Below are positions 16,141 to 25,720 of a stretch of DNA of 64,000 bases, piece by piece. Source of the stretch: Brevibacillus brevis (GTDB lineage Bacteria; Bacillota; Bacilli; Brevibacillales; Brevibacillaceae). The notes beneath the pieces are model-generated. The model searched no databases. It was not told the DNA's origin and was given only the letters and a program-made list of their open reading frames with translations. Every line of letters starts with the position of its first letter. Position 1 is the first letter of the stretch. Both the position numbers and the translations under genes were made by a program. The DNA lies in contig NZ_CP030117.1 of the NCBI RefSeq assembly GCF_001039275.2, forward strand, positions 3,720,001-3,784,000. The letters run 5' to 3'.

Positions 16141-16216
16141 GGACCGCAAGCAGTCACAAAAATTATCGCACAGAGGAAGTGACAGGTTCTAGACGCTAAA
16201 TTTTGTCAACGAATGA

Positions 16217-17176
16217 TTAACGTGATCCCGTATCGTAAGGTTTGCCGAGGGCCGCTGGAGCACTGGATCGCCCTACCAGACCAGCCATCACGAGAATCGT
16301 CAGTACGTATGGAAGCATGAAGATAAATTCAGTAGGAATGTAATTGGTCAATCCAAAGATTTGCACCAAAGACTTGATCGCTTGAGCGACACCAAAGAAC
16401 AAAGCTGCTCCCATCGCACCCATTGGATGCCATTTACCAAAGATCAAGGCCGCAATCGCGATAAACCCTTGTCCGGAAACCGTATTATGGGAAAAGTTAC
16501 TGGTTGTCGTCAAAGAAATGGTAGCTCCACCCAATGCAGCCAGCATACCACTGATCATAACAGCCGTGTATCGCATTCTCTTTACATTGATCCCTACTGT
16601 ATCAGCAGCACGCGGATGCTCACCAACTGAACGCAAGCGCAATCCGAATGGTGTCTTAAATACAATATACCAAGTAAGGAAAACGGCAATGAAAGCTAGA
16701 TAGCTAGTAGGATACGCCTCAAAAATGGCATGTCCGATGTACGGAATTTCACTCAATCCAGGAATACTGAATTTGTTAAACACAGTGTTCAACGTTGTTG
16801 TCTGACCTGCTCCGTCGAAAATAATTTTGGTCAGGTAGATGGAAAGCCCAGCTGCCAGGAAGTTCAGGGCCACACCACTGACAGTCTGGTCCGCTTTAAA
16901 TGTAACAGAAGCAACGGCATGCGGGAGTGCAAAAATAGAACCGGCAATCCCTGCCGCAATAAATCCGACCCACGGTGCCCAAGCACCCAGTGAATCTTGG
17001 AAAGCATAGGTCATTACGGCACCAGTAAAAGCACCGATAATCATCATACCTTCTAGCGCAATGTTCACGACACCAGAACGCTCGGAGTACAGTCCACCCA
17101 ATGCGGCAAAAATCAAGGCAGTGGAAAACACGATGGTATCATGAACGAGGTTGCTGAGAATTAATCCCCAATCCAT
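16217..17176 (-). CDS. ABC transporter permease, nucleoside type (NupQ-like)
   Basis: 319-residue integral membrane subunit of a BPD_transp_2-family permease with about eight or nine hydrophobic helices. It has LAALGGLYSERSGVVNIALEGMM near the N-terminus and GFIAIAALIFGKWHPMGA, both signatures of the second permease of BMP/nucleoside importers. Its ATG (17176) shares one base with the stop of the other permease gene. Likely partner of the upstream permease, ATPase and lipoprotein. Guanosine or related nucleosides are the expected substrate by analogy with B. subtilis NupNOPQ; sequence alone cannot fix it. Confidence 0.88.
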   Translation of the reverse strand: MDWGLILSNLVHDTIVFSTALIFAALGGLYSERSGVVNIALEGMMIIGAFTGAVMTYAFQDSLGAWAPWVGFIAAGIAGSIFALPHAVASVTFKADQTVSGVALNFLAAGLSIYLTKIIFDGAGQTTTLNTVFNKFSIPGLSEIPYIGHAIFEAYPTSYLAFIAVFLTWYIVFKTPFGLRLRSVGEHPRAADTVGINVKRMRYTAVMISGMLAALGGATISLTTTSNFSHNTVSGQGFIAIAALIFGKWHPMGAMGAALFFGVAQAIKSLVQIFGLTNYIPTEFIFMLPYVLTILVMAGLVGRSSAPAALGKPYDTGSR

Positions 17177-18249
17177 CAGTGTCCACCTTCCTTTTTCTTC
17201 ATCAAGATCGGCTTAACGAAAATTTTCACGATGCCATGTGCAGCAACGAAGAAAATAACAGAAGCAATCACGACACGAATCAACTCAAACGGTACACCCG
17301 CACTAAACTGCATGCCGCTCGCACCAAATGTGAGAACCCCAAACAATATAGCAGCAAGGATAACCCCGAATGGTGTATTTCCGCCAATCAATGCTACCGC
17401 GATTCCATCAAAGCCATAGCCCGTATGCTGCGTCATGATCGCTTGATAGTGGAATACGCCCAAAATCTCAGTAGCTCCACCAATTCCTGCAAACATACCA
17501 CCAATGAACATGGCCTTTACAACATTACGATTCACGTTCATACCTGCATACTCAGAAGCATGCGGGTTCAAACCAACGGAACGCAATTCAAAACCAGATT
17601 TTGTTTTCCAAAGAATGATATAGAAGAAAATAGCTGCGAGTACGGCAATCAGTGTACCCCAGTGTAAACGAGCATTGTCAAACATTTCGGCCAGCCATCC
17701 AATGGTAATGATCGCAGAATCCTTTACTTCTTCGGATGTTTGTTTGCCTGCTGGAATAAAGAAAGCATTCATGACCCAGTTTGCAAAGTAAAGAGCTACC
17801 CAGTTCAACATGATGCTGGTAATAACCTCATTGACACCACGAGCTGCTTTCAAATAACCGGCAATGGCACCCCACAAGCCACCTGCTACAGCACCTGCAA
17901 GGATAGCAAGTGGAGCATGAATGATAGCTGGAAGGTCAAACGAAACACCTACGACAGTTGAAGCAATCATCCCTACGATAAATTGACCTTCTGCCCCAAT
18001 GTTAAAGAGACCTGTACGGAATGCAAACGCCACAGCCAAACCTGTAAAGATCAAAGGCGTAATTTGGCGAATTGTTTCACCAAAGTTATACGCGCTTCCA
18101 AATACTTTTTTAATCAAAGCCGTATAGGCATCGATTGGGTTAAATCCACCTGCCAGCATTGCGATTGCTCCAGTCAAAAGACCAAGAAGGATCGCAACGG
18201 CAGGAACGAGAAACGATTCTTTCGTGAAGACCGCAATAACTTTATTCAT
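17176..18249 (-). CDS. ABC transporter permease, nucleoside type (NupP-like)
   Basis: 357-residue membrane subunit, again BPD_transp_2. It has GLAVAFAFRTGLFNIGAEGQ near residue 75, typical of the first permease of these systems, GFDGIAVALIGGNTPFG near 275, and a basic C-terminus (KPILMKKKEGGH). The ATG at 18249 overlaps the ATPase gene's stop by 8 nt, so translation is coupled. Expected to form the heterodimeric channel with the downstream permease. Confidence 0.88.
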   Translation of the reverse strand: MNKVIAVFTKESFLVPAVAILLGLLTGAIAMLAGGFNPIDAYTALIKKVFGSAYNFGETIRQITPLIFTGLAVAFAFRTGLFNIGAEGQFIVGMIASTVVGVSFDLPAIIHAPLAILAGAVAGGLWGAIAGYLKAARGVNEVITSIMLNWVALYFANWVMNAFFIPAGKQTSEEVKDSAIITIGWLAEMFDNARLHWGTLIAVLAAIFFYIILWKTKSGFELRSVGLNPHASEYAGMNVNRNVVKAMFIGGMFAGIGGATEILGVFHYQAIMTQHTGYGFDGIAVALIGGNTPFGVILAAILFGVLTFGASGMQFSAGVPFELIRVVIASVIFFVAAHGIVKIFVKPILMKKKEGGH

Positions 18250-19783
18250 CGTTTCCCCCTCCTTGCATTACTTTTCCGCCGGACATCATCAAGCCGAGCT
18301 CTTGCTCCGTTGTCGATTTTGCATCGACAATCCCCACAATGGCTCCCTCATAAATAACCGCAATCCGGTCGGACACATTGATAACCTCATCCAGCTCCAA
18401 GGAAAGCAAGAGAACCGCTTTTCCCTGATCGCGTTGATCAATTAGTCTGCGATGAATGAATTCGATAGCCCCTACATCCAAGCCGCGAGTAGGTTGTGCC
18501 GCAATCAGCAAATCCGGGTTCTTGTCCACTTCGCGGGCAATAATTGCCTTTTGTTGGTTTCCTCCCGACAGTGCTCGTGCTGGTGTGTAAATACTCGGAG
18601 TCCGAACGTCGAATTCTTCGATAAGCTTGGCCGCATGCTTGTCAATGGCGCCATAATCAAGAAAACCGCCTTTGCAAAACGTTGGATGGAAGTACGTTTC
18701 CAATACCATATTTTCACTCATGGTGAAATCAAGAACCAATCCTCGTTTATGTCGGTCTTCAGGAATATGAGACAATCCTGATTCCGAGATGTTTCGCGGA
18801 TTTTGATTCGTAATTTCTTTGCCATTAAGAAGGACACGCCCACTTGTTGCTTTACGCAAGCCAGTTAATACTTCAATCAGTTCACTTTGGCCGTTTCCGT
18901 CGACTCCAGCAATTCCGAGAATTTCACCAGCGCGAACCTCTAAGCTGAGATTGTTCAGTGCATTCACACCTCGGTTACCCATCGCAGTCAAGTTCTCTAC
19001 AGCCAAGATTGTTTCTTTTGGTTTTGCTTCCGTTTTATCCACGCGGAAGTTTACTTCACGACCAACCATTTTTGCAGCCAAGTCGTCTGGATTCGTATCT
19101 TTTACCAATACGGAGTCAATGACTTTTCCTCGACGAATGATCGTAACCGCGTCACATACAGCCATAATTTCTTTTAGCTTGTGTGTGATCAGGATAATCG
19201 TCTTACCTTCTTTTACCAAGTTATGCATGATCTCGATAAGTTCATGGATTTCCTGCGGCGTCAATACAGCCGTAGGCTCATCAAAAATCAAGATGTCCGC
19301 GCCGCGATAAAGCGTTTTCAAAATCTCTACGCGCTGCTGCATCCCTACGGAGATATCCTGGATTTTTGCTCTCGGATCAACTTTGAGCCCGTATTGATTC
19401 GACAGTTTTTCTACCGCTTTCTCAGCGCTTTGAATATCTATCTTCAACCCGTTTTTCGGTTCATTTCCTAGCACAATGTTTTCAGTGACTGTAAATGTTT
19501 CTACGAGCATAAAATGTTGGTGAACCATTCCGATACCAAGTTCGTTTGCAACCCTTGGACTGGTGATCTGTACAACTTTCTCGTTAATCAGAATTTCGCC
19601 TTCATCCGGCTGATATAGACCGAACAAGATATTCATGAGTGTGGACTTACCTGCGCCATTCTCTCCAAGCAGCGCATGAATTTCACCTTTACCTACAGAC
19701 AGTGTAATACTGTCATTCGCAACAATGCCTGGGAACCGTTTTGTGATCCCTCTCATTTCAACCACTTTTTTTACCGAGTTCAT
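18242..19783 (-). CDS. ABC transporter ATP-binding protein with two ABC domains (NupO-like)
   Basis: 513 residues with two tandem nucleotide-binding domains, the sugar/nucleoside importer arrangement. Domain 1 (about 5-245) has GENGAGKST as Walker A and DEPTAVLTP as Walker B. Domain 2 (about 260-505) has the altered loop GVDGNGQSE and an intact LSGGNQQK signature, with QPTRGLDVGA in place of a canonical Walker B. One asymmetric, partly degenerate site is normal in this subfamily. It powers import through the two permeases that follow. Start ATG 19783 behind GGGGTGAG. A hairpin without a strong U-run separates it from the binding-protein gene, so expression after that point may be lower. Confidence 0.9.
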   Translation of the reverse strand: MNSVKKVVEMRGITKRFPGIVANDSITLSVGKGEIHALLGENGAGKSTLMNILFGLYQPDEGEILINEKVVQITSPRVANELGIGMVHQHFMLVETFTVTENIVLGNEPKNGLKIDIQSAEKAVEKLSNQYGLKVDPRAKIQDISVGMQQRVEILKTLYRGADILIFDEPTAVLTPQEIHELIEIMHNLVKEGKTIILITHKLKEIMAVCDAVTIIRRGKVIDSVLVKDTNPDDLAAKMVGREVNFRVDKTEAKPKETILAVENLTAMGNRGVNALNNLSLEVRAGEILGIAGVDGNGQSELIEVLTGLRKATSGRVLLNGKEITNQNPRNISESGLSHIPEDRHKRGLVLDFTMSENMVLETYFHPTFCKGGFLDYGAIDKHAAKLIEEFDVRTPSIYTPARALSGGNQQKAIIAREVDKNPDLLIAAQPTRGLDVGAIEFIHRRLIDQRDQGKAVLLLSLELDEVINVSDRIAVIYEGAIVGIVDAKSTTEQELGLMMSGGKVMQGGGNDE

Positions 19784-19823
19784 GCATGCTCACCCCATTT
19801 TTCGGGTCTATTGTGAAGGTAAA

Positions 19824-19856
19824 GGACAAGGCCAGTAGCTCGAACCAGCCTTGTCC
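19824..19856 (-). repeat. Intercistronic inverted repeat after the lipoprotein gene
   Basis: GGACAAGGC pairs with GCCTTGTCC (19824-19832 with 19848-19856), extended inward by partial pairing. The minus-strand 3' side reads TTTACCTT, a weak U-tract. Such hairpins commonly protect the upstream binding-protein mRNA or partly terminate, giving more lipoprotein than transporter. Confidence 0.6.
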
Positions 19857-19876
19857 ATTTGCAGCTTCCTTAGTTT

Positions 19877-20923
19877 TTACTTGTCAGGAACTGTGATTTC
19901 GCCTTTAACGATTTTTTGCTTGTATTCTTCAACCAGCTTCAGTACGTCTTCAGGAACGTTCTTCGTGGAAGTGTCAGCCAGACCTACACCGTTTTCAGCC
20001 AGTCCGAGCCATTGTACTCCGCCTTTGAATTTACCCTCAGACAGGTCTTTCGCTACACGAATAACTGCTTCGTCAACACGTTTTACCATGGAAGTCAAAG
20101 TGATTTCGTCGCCGAAAGTCAGGGATTGGTCTTTGTCAACACCGATTACCCATACGTTCTCGCCTTTAGCTTTACGGTCTTTTGCTTCGTTGAACACACC
20201 GTCGCCTGTACCGCCGGAAGCGTGGAAGATGATGTCCACACCTTGACCGTACATGGAGGAAGCCGTGGATTTACCCATGTCTGGTTTATCAAAAGCACCC
20301 GTGTAAACTTTAACTACTTGAATGCTTGGATCAACAGCTTTTACACCCGCTTCGAAACCAAGATCAAAACGTTTGATTACTGGGATGTCAACGCCACCCA
20401 CGAATCCAACCTTTTTCGTTTTGGTCATTTTCGCTGCAACTACCCCAGCGAGGAAGGAGCCTTCATGCTCTTTAAAGAGTACAGATGCAACGTTAGGAGC
20501 ATCAACTTCAGCGTCGATGATCGCCAATTTTGCGTCTTTGTTTTCATCTGCTACTTTTTTCAGGTGGTCACCCATCAGGAAGCCGATACCCCAAGTCAGA
20601 TCCCAACCGTCTTTTACGAATTGAGTCAGGTTTGGTACATAGTCAGCATCTGATTTTGATTGCAGATAGTTTACATTTTCTTTCGGGAGATTCAAATCGG
20701 TTTGGAGTTTTTGCAGCCCTTCCCAAGCACTCTGGTTAAAGGAGTTGTCGTTTACACCGCCAACGTCTGTAACCATACCTACTTTGATAGCTTTAGCGGC
20801 TGGAGCGCCTCCATTGCTACCAGTTTGGCCTTGAGGCTGTGCTTCTGGTTTGCTTCCGCAGCCAGCGAGAACGAGCGACAGGCTGAGTGTTGCCACAGAA
20901 AGCACGGATAGAACTTTCTTCAT
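19877..20923 (-). CDS. BMP-family (PnrA-like) substrate-binding lipoprotein
   Basis: 348 residues. The signal peptide ends in the lipobox LAGC (Cys about 22), so the protein is a membrane-anchored lipoprotein. The body matches the BMP/PnrA fold: KVGMVTDVGGVNDNSFNQSAWEGL at about 47-70, GIGFLMGD, VGFVGGVDIPVIKRFDLGF, and IFHASGGTGDGVFNEA near 230. Such proteins bind purine nucleosides. Start ATG 20923 behind AGGGGGTAA. It heads the four-gene importer and follows the GntR gene by 57 nt. A guanosine or inosine ligand is inferred. Confidence 0.92.
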   Translation of the reverse strand: MKKVLSVLSVATLSLSLVLAGCGSKPEAQPQGQTGSNGGAPAAKAIKVGMVTDVGGVNDNSFNQSAWEGLQKLQTDLNLPKENVNYLQSKSDADYVPNLTQFVKDGWDLTWGIGFLMGDHLKKVADENKDAKLAIIDAEVDAPNVASVLFKEHEGSFLAGVVAAKMTKTKKVGFVGGVDIPVIKRFDLGFEAGVKAVDPSIQVVKVYTGAFDKPDMGKSTASSMYGQGVDIIFHASGGTGDGVFNEAKDRKAKGENVWVIGVDKDQSLTFGDEITLTSMVKRVDEAVIRVAKDLSEGKFKGGVQWLGLAENGVGLADTSTKNVPEDVLKLVEEYKQKIVKGEITVPDK

Positions 20924-20980
20924 CTGAGATTACCCCCTGTTTTTAGTTGATGAAATTGTTGAGTGAGGTCGCCCCCACAG

Positions 20981-21712
20981 TTACAACCGTCTCCGTACGA
21001 CATGAAAGTGAATTTTGTCAGCCCTGAAGTAATTATGGGAGTATAGCACTGGCTTTTCACTTTCGTCGTAATGAATCTGTTTGAGCAAGAGCATGGGAGC
21101 AGATTTATCGCAATGCAGCAGGTTGGAAACCTTTTCATTGTAGCCCACAGGTTCAATATCGGCTACTGCGTATGCGATCCTTACCCCTGTTACGCTCTCT
21201 AGCCATTTGAAGATAGACTCTCCACTTGCCGCATAGCCCTCGGGCACCAGATGTGCAGGAATGCGGTCCACACAATAAACCACAGGCTCACCGTCAGCCG
21301 TTCGAATTCGCTCTACTATGAGAACGCCTTCACCCGGATTTAAGGCTAGCCGCTTCCTCTCTTCTTCAGCAGATTCGCCAAAGGATGTTTTCAGGATCAA
21401 GGTTCCTGCCGTATATCCTTGACGCTCGATTGCATCCGTCACACTAAAGAGTTCCCCAATCCCACCTGAAAAAACAGGCTTTGAATTAATAAAGGTACCT
21501 ACACCGTGTCTACGAATGACAATCTTCTCTTCCTCAAGAAGTCGGAGTGCCTCGCGAAGCGTCGCCCTGCTTACACCAAGCTGTTTGGATAGTTCGGCTT
21601 CAGAAGGGAGGCGTTCACCAGGACGAAGAAGTCCGGTTTCGATATCACTCTTGATCTTGTCCATTACCAAGAGAAACAGTGATCGAACATTCCCTTTGAT
21701 GCTCATCATCAT
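20981..21712 (-). CDS. ymfC: GntR-family (HutC/UTRA) transcriptional regulator, YmfC-like
   Basis: 243 residues with an N-terminal winged helix-turn-helix (about 8-75: RPGERLPSEAELSKQLGVSRATLREALRLLEEEKIV) and a C-terminal UTRA effector domain (about 90-240). Three consecutive ATG codons (21712, 21709, 21706) could start it; AGGAGTGA fits the second or third best, and the longest is listed. It is placed between ftsK and the nucleoside ABC operon and is therefore the probable local regulator of that operon. A promoter and an inverted repeat lie just upstream, which would fit autoregulation. The ligand is unknown. Confidence 0.9.
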   Translation of the reverse strand: MMMSIKGNVRSLFLLVMDKIKSDIETGLLRPGERLPSEAELSKQLGVSRATLREALRLLEEEKIVIRRHGVGTFINSKPVFSGGIGELFSVTDAIERQGYTAGTLILKTSFGESAEEERKRLALNPGEGVLIVERIRTADGEPVVYCVDRIPAHLVPEGYAASGESIFKWLESVTGVRIAYAVADIEPVGYNEKVSNLLHCDKSAPMLLLKQIHYDESEKPVLYSHNYFRADKIHFHVVRRRL

Positions 21713-21752
21713 TCACTCCTGCTGTCCTTCAGCCATCCCAACAGGTAGGACG

Positions 21753-21764
21753 TCAGACCTCTGA
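21753..21764. promoter_or_regulatory. Inverted repeat in the GntR gene leader (possible operator)
   Basis: TCAGACCTCTGA has perfect 5-bp arms around a 2-bp centre, about 40 bp before the regulator start and downstream of its promoter. An operator role is inferred only from position. Confidence 0.3.
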
Positions 21765-21809
21765 TTCGTATGAGACTTAATAACAACAATTTCCGTCAAT
21801 CTCTTAGAA

Positions 21810-21838
21810 ATTTTACATGAGGGGCGAGTATCATGCAA
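21810..21838 (-). promoter_or_regulatory. Promoter of the GntR-ABC transporter transcript
   Basis: TTGCAT (21833-21838) and TAAAAT (21810-21815) with a 17-nt spacer on the minus strand, about 90 nt before the regulator start. Confidence 0.6.
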
Positions 21839-21903
21839 GCCAAATATTTATGAATAATAATGCAAAATGATTAATTTCGACAGGGATTTTTCTCCTAAAA
21901 CAG

Positions 21904-21940
21904 GAAAAAAGACCCTACCAGTACAAATACTGGCAAGGTC
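21904..21940 (-). terminator. Terminator after ftsK/spoIIIE
   Basis: CCAGTA/TACTGG (21918-21923 with 21928-21933) lies inside a GACC/GGTC outer stem (21911-21940). It is followed on the minus strand by a T-run at 21905-21910. Confidence 0.85.
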
Positions 21941-21945
21941 TCACT

Positions 21946-24324
21946 TTATGAAATATTACTTTCTATGGACGGGCGTGGAAGACGAACCTCACGAGGCTTG
22001 CTTCCCTCATATGGACCGACTACTCCTTGAGCTTCCATCATATCAATCAAACGTGCGGCTCGCGTATAACCGACACGGAGTCGACGCTGCAACAAGGATG
22101 CCGATGCCGTTTGAGCTTCTGAAACGATTTGGACAGCTTGATCGTACAGTTCATCATCCACGACTGGCTGCTGTTCCTCCTGCACATCACCGGGGATCAT
22201 TTCTTCATTGTAGCGAACCTCTTGCTGTTCTTTCACAAAACGAACGACCTCTTCTACTTCCTTGTCGGATACAAAGGCCCCTTGAACACGAGTCGGCTTG
22301 GATGCTCCCATCGGCAGCGAAAGCATGTCCCCTCTTCCGAGAAGCTTTTCTGCTCCCCCCATATCCAGAATCGTTCTGGAGTCAGCCATCGAAGATACCC
22401 CAAAAGCAATACGGGACGGGATATTTGCCTTGATTACACCCGTAATGACATCTACGGAAGGACGTTGTGTCGCGATGATGAGATGAATTCCGGAAGCACG
22501 AGCCATTTGCGCGAGTCGACAAATCGCATCCTCTACTTCTCCCGGAGCTACCATCATCAAGTCAGCAAGCTCATCGACGATGACGACAATATAGGGTAGT
22601 GGCGTCCCTACCACTTGGGCATTGTACATTTCAATATTGCGGCTCCCTGTTTTGGCAAACAAATTATAACGCCGCTCCATCTCGGCCACGACCTTTTTCA
22701 ATGCAACAGAAGCCCTTCTCGGGTCAGTAACAACAGGAGCCAACAAATGTGGAATTCCGTTGTACACATTCAGTTCCACCATTTTCGGGTCAACCATCAT
22801 CAGCTTGACTTCTTCTGGTTTGGCCTTGAACAAAATACTCATGATCAATCCATTAATGCATACTGATTTTCCGCTTCCGGTCGCACCGGCTACAAGCAAA
22901 TGGGGCATTTTGGTCAAATCTGCTACGATCGGCTCTCCGGAAATATCCCGGCCAAGAGCAACGGTGAGCTTCCCTGGCGCATCTTGATACTCGGGAGCTT
23001 CCAATACTTCTCGTAGGGATACAACTGCTACCTCCGAGTTCGGAACCTCGATGCCGATGGCTGATTTTCCTGGGATTGGTGCCTCAATCCGGATATCTTT
23101 TGCCGCCAATGCCAAAGCAAGGTCATCCGTCAAGCTGACAATCCTGCTTACTTTTACTCCTGTAGCAGGCTGAACTTCATATCGTGTAACAGCTGGTCCG
23201 CGATGTACTTCGGAAACCGTTGCATTGACCCCAAAGCTCTTCAGTGTCTGCACTAATTTCGCCGCATTTGAGGTATGATCGACGTCTTTTCCTGTAGAAC
23301 TCGCCTTGGGTCTTGCGAGCATTTGTAGACTTGGCAGCTCATACGGTATGGTGTTCTGTTCTTCTCCAGTATCTATTGTACCGAAGATTTCTTCTTCTCC
23401 TTCGAGCGCAAACGTAATTTCCTGGTTCGTTTTCGGTTGTGTAGCTCTCGCTTGATGACTAGGATCAACCGGTTCCTCATCATCATCCAACGCAATGCGA
23501 TCTGTAAAATCACGAATTAACGGGGCGTTCGGTTGCTGGACTTCTTCCACCTGAATAGCAGGCTGTGGATGAGATTTTTGCTCTTTTAACGCCGTAACTG
23601 CGATGACCTCGTTCTCTTCCTCCGATTGCTTATGCTTGCGAGCTTCTTCGGCTTCCTTTGCTTCCTTCTTTCGCTTCTCGCTCTCTTCCTGCAAAAGCTG
23701 TACAGAGTCCTTCACTGTATCCTTGGCCTTTCCGTAAAACAAAGCGAGCTTGTCCTTGGCAAACATCAAAATGTTTACATAAGAAAGATTGAACAGAAAC
23801 ATCAGTCCCACAAGGAAAAGGAAAACAATCACGAGACCAGTACCAATTGTTCCAACAAGACCATTTGTCACCGCAAAAAACAGGGCACCGACCATTCCTC
23901 CGCCTACCCCGGTGGTGGACACTTTCTGACCATGATCGAGCCAAATTCTGTCCCACGTAACCTTAATGATGCTTTGCTCTGCAAATTTTCCATCTGCGGT
24001 AATTTGTTTGTACAGAATCATGTGATCCCAGGTCAAAATCGCCACACCAATGAGAGCTATCCCTAAGACGCGGTAAGTAAGCTTCGGTGACTTTCTTGTA
24101 AACATCATATGTATGGCCATACCGATTAGCAGAACAGGAATGATGAAATCCCATGAGCCCGCAATAAACCGAAATAGAAGTGCCAGTACATTTTTGCCTA
24201 GCCATCCACTCTCCAAAAGCCCGATCAAGGACAGCACGATGATGAGAAGTCCCAGCAGCTCTATTTTGACAACTGAGGCCAATGCCGCTTGTGAACGCTC
24301 TTTTTTTCTCCTACTCAATGGCAC
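21946..24324 (-). CDS. ftsK: FtsK/SpoIIIE-family DNA translocase
   Basis: 792-residue membrane-anchored DNA pump that clears chromosomal DNA from closing septa; at this locus Bacillus carries spoIIIE, which moves the chromosome into the forespore. The N-terminal about 170 residues hold four hydrophobic helices. A charged linker ([18 protein letters not shown] at about 215-250) follows, then the motor with Walker [10 protein letters not shown] around 470 and [12 protein letters not shown]. The C-terminal winged-helix gamma domain (about 720-785: [19 protein letters not shown]) reads orientation sequences. The name SpoIIIE is equally valid from context; I cannot separate the two from sequence. 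Start ATG 24324. Confidence 0.93.
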   Translation of the reverse strand: MPLSRRKKERSQAALASVVKIELLGLLIIVLSLIGLLESGWLGKNVLALLFRFIAGSWDFIIPVLLIGMAIHMMFTRKSPKLTYRVLGIALIGVAILTWDHMILYKQITADGKFAEQSIIKVTWDRIWLDHGQKVSTTGVGGGMVGALFFAVTNGLVGTIGTGLVIVFLFLVGLMFLFNLSYVNILMFAKDKLALFYGKAKDTVKDSVQLLQEESEKRKKEAKEAEEARKHKQSEEENEVIAVTALKEQKSHPQPAIQVEEVQQPNAPLIRDFTDRIALDDDEEPVDPSHQARATQPKTNQEITFALEGEEEIFGTIDTGEEQNTIPYELPSLQMLARPKASSTGKDVDHTSNAAKLVQTLKSFGVNATVSEVHRGPAVTRYEVQPATGVKVSRIVSLTDDLALALAAKDIRIEAPIPGKSAIGIEVPNSEVAVVSLREVLEAPEYQDAPGKLTVALGRDISGEPIVADLTKMPHLLVAGATGSGKSVCINGLIMSILFKAKPEEVKLMMVDPKMVELNVYNGIPHLLAPVVTDPRRASVALKKVVAEMERRYNLFAKTGSRNIEMYNAQVVGTPLPYIVVIVDELADLMMVAPGEVEDAICRLAQMARASGIHLIIATQRPSVDVITGVIKANIPSRIAFGVSSMADSRTILDMGGAEKLLGRGDMLSLPMGASKPTRVQGAFVSDKEVEEVVRFVKEQQEVRYNEEMIPGDVQEEQQPVVDDELYDQAVQIVSEAQTASASLLQRRLRVGYTRAARLIDMMEAQGVVGPYEGSKPREVRLPRPSIESNIS

Positions 24325-24434
24325 GCCTCCTCCTCGTCATTACACTCGTTATGTACCGAATGGTAAGAAACCCTCTATCAAGGCCTTTTCAACGTGGAGC
24401 GACCGCGTTTTAGCGGAAAGTTTCCATGCGCTCC

Positions 24435-24455
24435 GGAATTTAATTTATAAATTCC
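24435..24455. repeat. Inverted repeat upstream of ftsK/spoIIIE
   Basis: GGAATTTA and TAAATTCC flank a 5-bp A/T centre. It lies in the otherwise featureless 24325-24460 gap between the ylzJ terminator and ftsK. No clear promoter was seen there. Confidence 0.4.
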
Positions 24456-24462
24456 TATTCGT

Positions 24463-24493
24463 TAAAAAAGGCAGCCGTCGCGTGTTCGGCTGC
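24463..24493 (-). terminator. Terminator after ylzJ
   Basis: GCAGCCG pairs with CGGCTGC (24471-24477 with 24487-24493) and is followed on the minus strand by CTTTTTTAAC. Confidence 0.85.
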
Positions 24494-24545
24494 TGTTCGT
24501 ACATTACTAGTATAACACAGGAAATTCATAGAAATACAGGACTTC

Positions 24546-24776
24546 TTAGGCGAGCCATTCAGGTTGAAACTGGATTTTTTGTCCCGGTGCGTACTGCTCC
24601 TTTAAGTAGTCTTGCGGATCTGGACTAATGAGCCTGACGATTTTTCCTTCAAACGGTCCGGTTTGCTCAATGAGCATCGTGGCGTGACCCACTGCGATCT
24701 CTTTCAGCTCTTGTTTTTCCACTTGCTCCATGTTCTCAAAAACCGTTTCCATCGGAATGATGGAGTATAAGATCAT
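24546..24776 (-). CDS. ylzJ: YlzJ-like small protein
   Basis: 76 residues, soluble, recognised by [13 protein letters not shown] at the start and the C-terminal [13 protein letters not shown], features of the YlzJ family. The ATG overlaps the tepA stop (ATGA at 24773-24776), so the two are translationally coupled. Function unknown. A strong terminator follows. The family normally sits between tepA and spoIIIE, as here. Confidence 0.82.
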   Translation of the reverse strand: MILYSIIPMETVFENMEQVEKQELKEIAVGHATMLIEQTGPFEGKIVRLISPDPQDYLKEQYAPGQKIQFQPEWLA

Positions 24777-25597
24777 TGGAGTACACTCTCCTCACCTTTT
24801 TGCGCTTTGATCAGTTCATTCAGCTTTTTCAGCGCACTTCCAAGGCCACCGACTTCATCAATCAAACCATATTTCACCGCATCTACGCCAATCACATTGG
24901 TTCCGATGTCTCGTGTCAATTCACCGGTTCGGGTCATAAGCTCACGGAACTTATCTTCCGAGACATTGGAGTGACGGGAAATGAAGCTAACGACACGATC
25001 TTGCATTTTGTCCAAGTACTCAAACGTTTGGGGCACACCAATTACAAGACCCGTCAAGCGGATCGGGTGGATTGTCATTGTAGCCGTTTCTGCAATAAAC
25101 GAGTACGAACCAGCTACAGCGATTGGCACACCAATACTATGACCACCGCCGAGTACGAGTGTGACTACCGGTTTGGATAAGGAAGAAACCATTTCCGCAA
25201 TCGCCAAGCCCGCTTCCACATCCCCACCAACCGTATTCAAAATAACAAGCACGCCCTCTATTTTGCTGTTTTGTTCTGCCGCAACCAATTGAGGGATGAG
25301 GTGCTCGTATTTGGTCGTCTTATTTTGAGGAGGGAGCTGAATATGCCCTTCTACTTGTCCGATGATAGTCATACAATAAATATTGCTTTCGAGCTGCGGG
25401 ACGTTTGTCTGACCCAGTTGCGTAATGGAATCGAGCAGTTTTTTCTTCGGATCTTCTTGTGCAGGTGCTTCTGACGGCGGCGAAGCTGCAGGCTCCTGAT
25501 CATCAGTTGGTGATTGTGGCCGAGATTCCTTACTATTTACCGTTGTGTTTCCAAACGGTGGCCTATTTAGAAAATCGTTAAATTGTTGATTCGGCAT
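24773..25597 (-). CDS. tepA: TepA, ClpP-fold translocation-enhancing protease
   Basis: 274 residues from the ATG at 25597 behind GGGAGGATC; the longer frame to 25651 has no site. The N-terminal 70 residues are disordered and rich in Pro, Gln and acidic residues. The ClpP/crotonase fold follows (about 90-265), with the oxyanion strand [15 protein letters not shown] and the nucleophile region [17 protein letters not shown] (Ser in GHS). In B. subtilis TepA aids pre-protein secretion and degrades certain spore proteins. It lacks the N-terminal membrane segment of SppA. It follows the RNase J gene and its terminator. Confidence 0.88.
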   Translation of the reverse strand: MPNQQFNDFLNRPPFGNTTVNSKESRPQSPTDDQEPAASPPSEAPAQEDPKKKLLDSITQLGQTNVPQLESNIYCMTIIGQVEGHIQLPPQNKTTKYEHLIPQLVAAEQNSKIEGVLVILNTVGGDVEAGLAIAEMVSSLSKPVVTLVLGGGHSIGVPIAVAGSYSFIAETATMTIHPIRLTGLVIGVPQTFEYLDKMQDRVVSFISRHSNVSEDKFRELMTRTGELTRDIGTNVIGVDAVKYGLIDEVGGLGSALKKLNELIKAQKGEESVLQ

Positions 25598-25664
25598 GGA
25601 TGATCCTCCCTCACTTTCCTCTGTAGTATGGATAAGGGGAGGAAAAATCATGCGCCCACAAAGC

Positions 25665-25701
25665 CAAAAAAAGCCAGAAACCCTTCTTCAAAAGGGTTTC
25701 T
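25665..25701 (-). terminator. Terminator after the ribonuclease J gene
   Basis: AGAAACCC pairs with GGGTTTCT (25676-25683 with 25694-25701) and is followed on the minus strand by GGC and a T-run at 25666-25672. Confidence 0.85.
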
Positions 25702-25720
25702 AGCTCTTTATCAAGTGATC

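Noticed and set aside
21803..21818. A CodY-like box over the GntR promoter
   Set aside because: The best alignment to AATTTTCWGAAAATT has about five mismatches in a 15-bp site, which is too weak to report as a site without experiment.
24500..24545. TATACT-like -10 upstream of ftsK on the minus strand
   Set aside because: A -35 match is poor, and transcripts from here would run straight into the ylzJ terminator.
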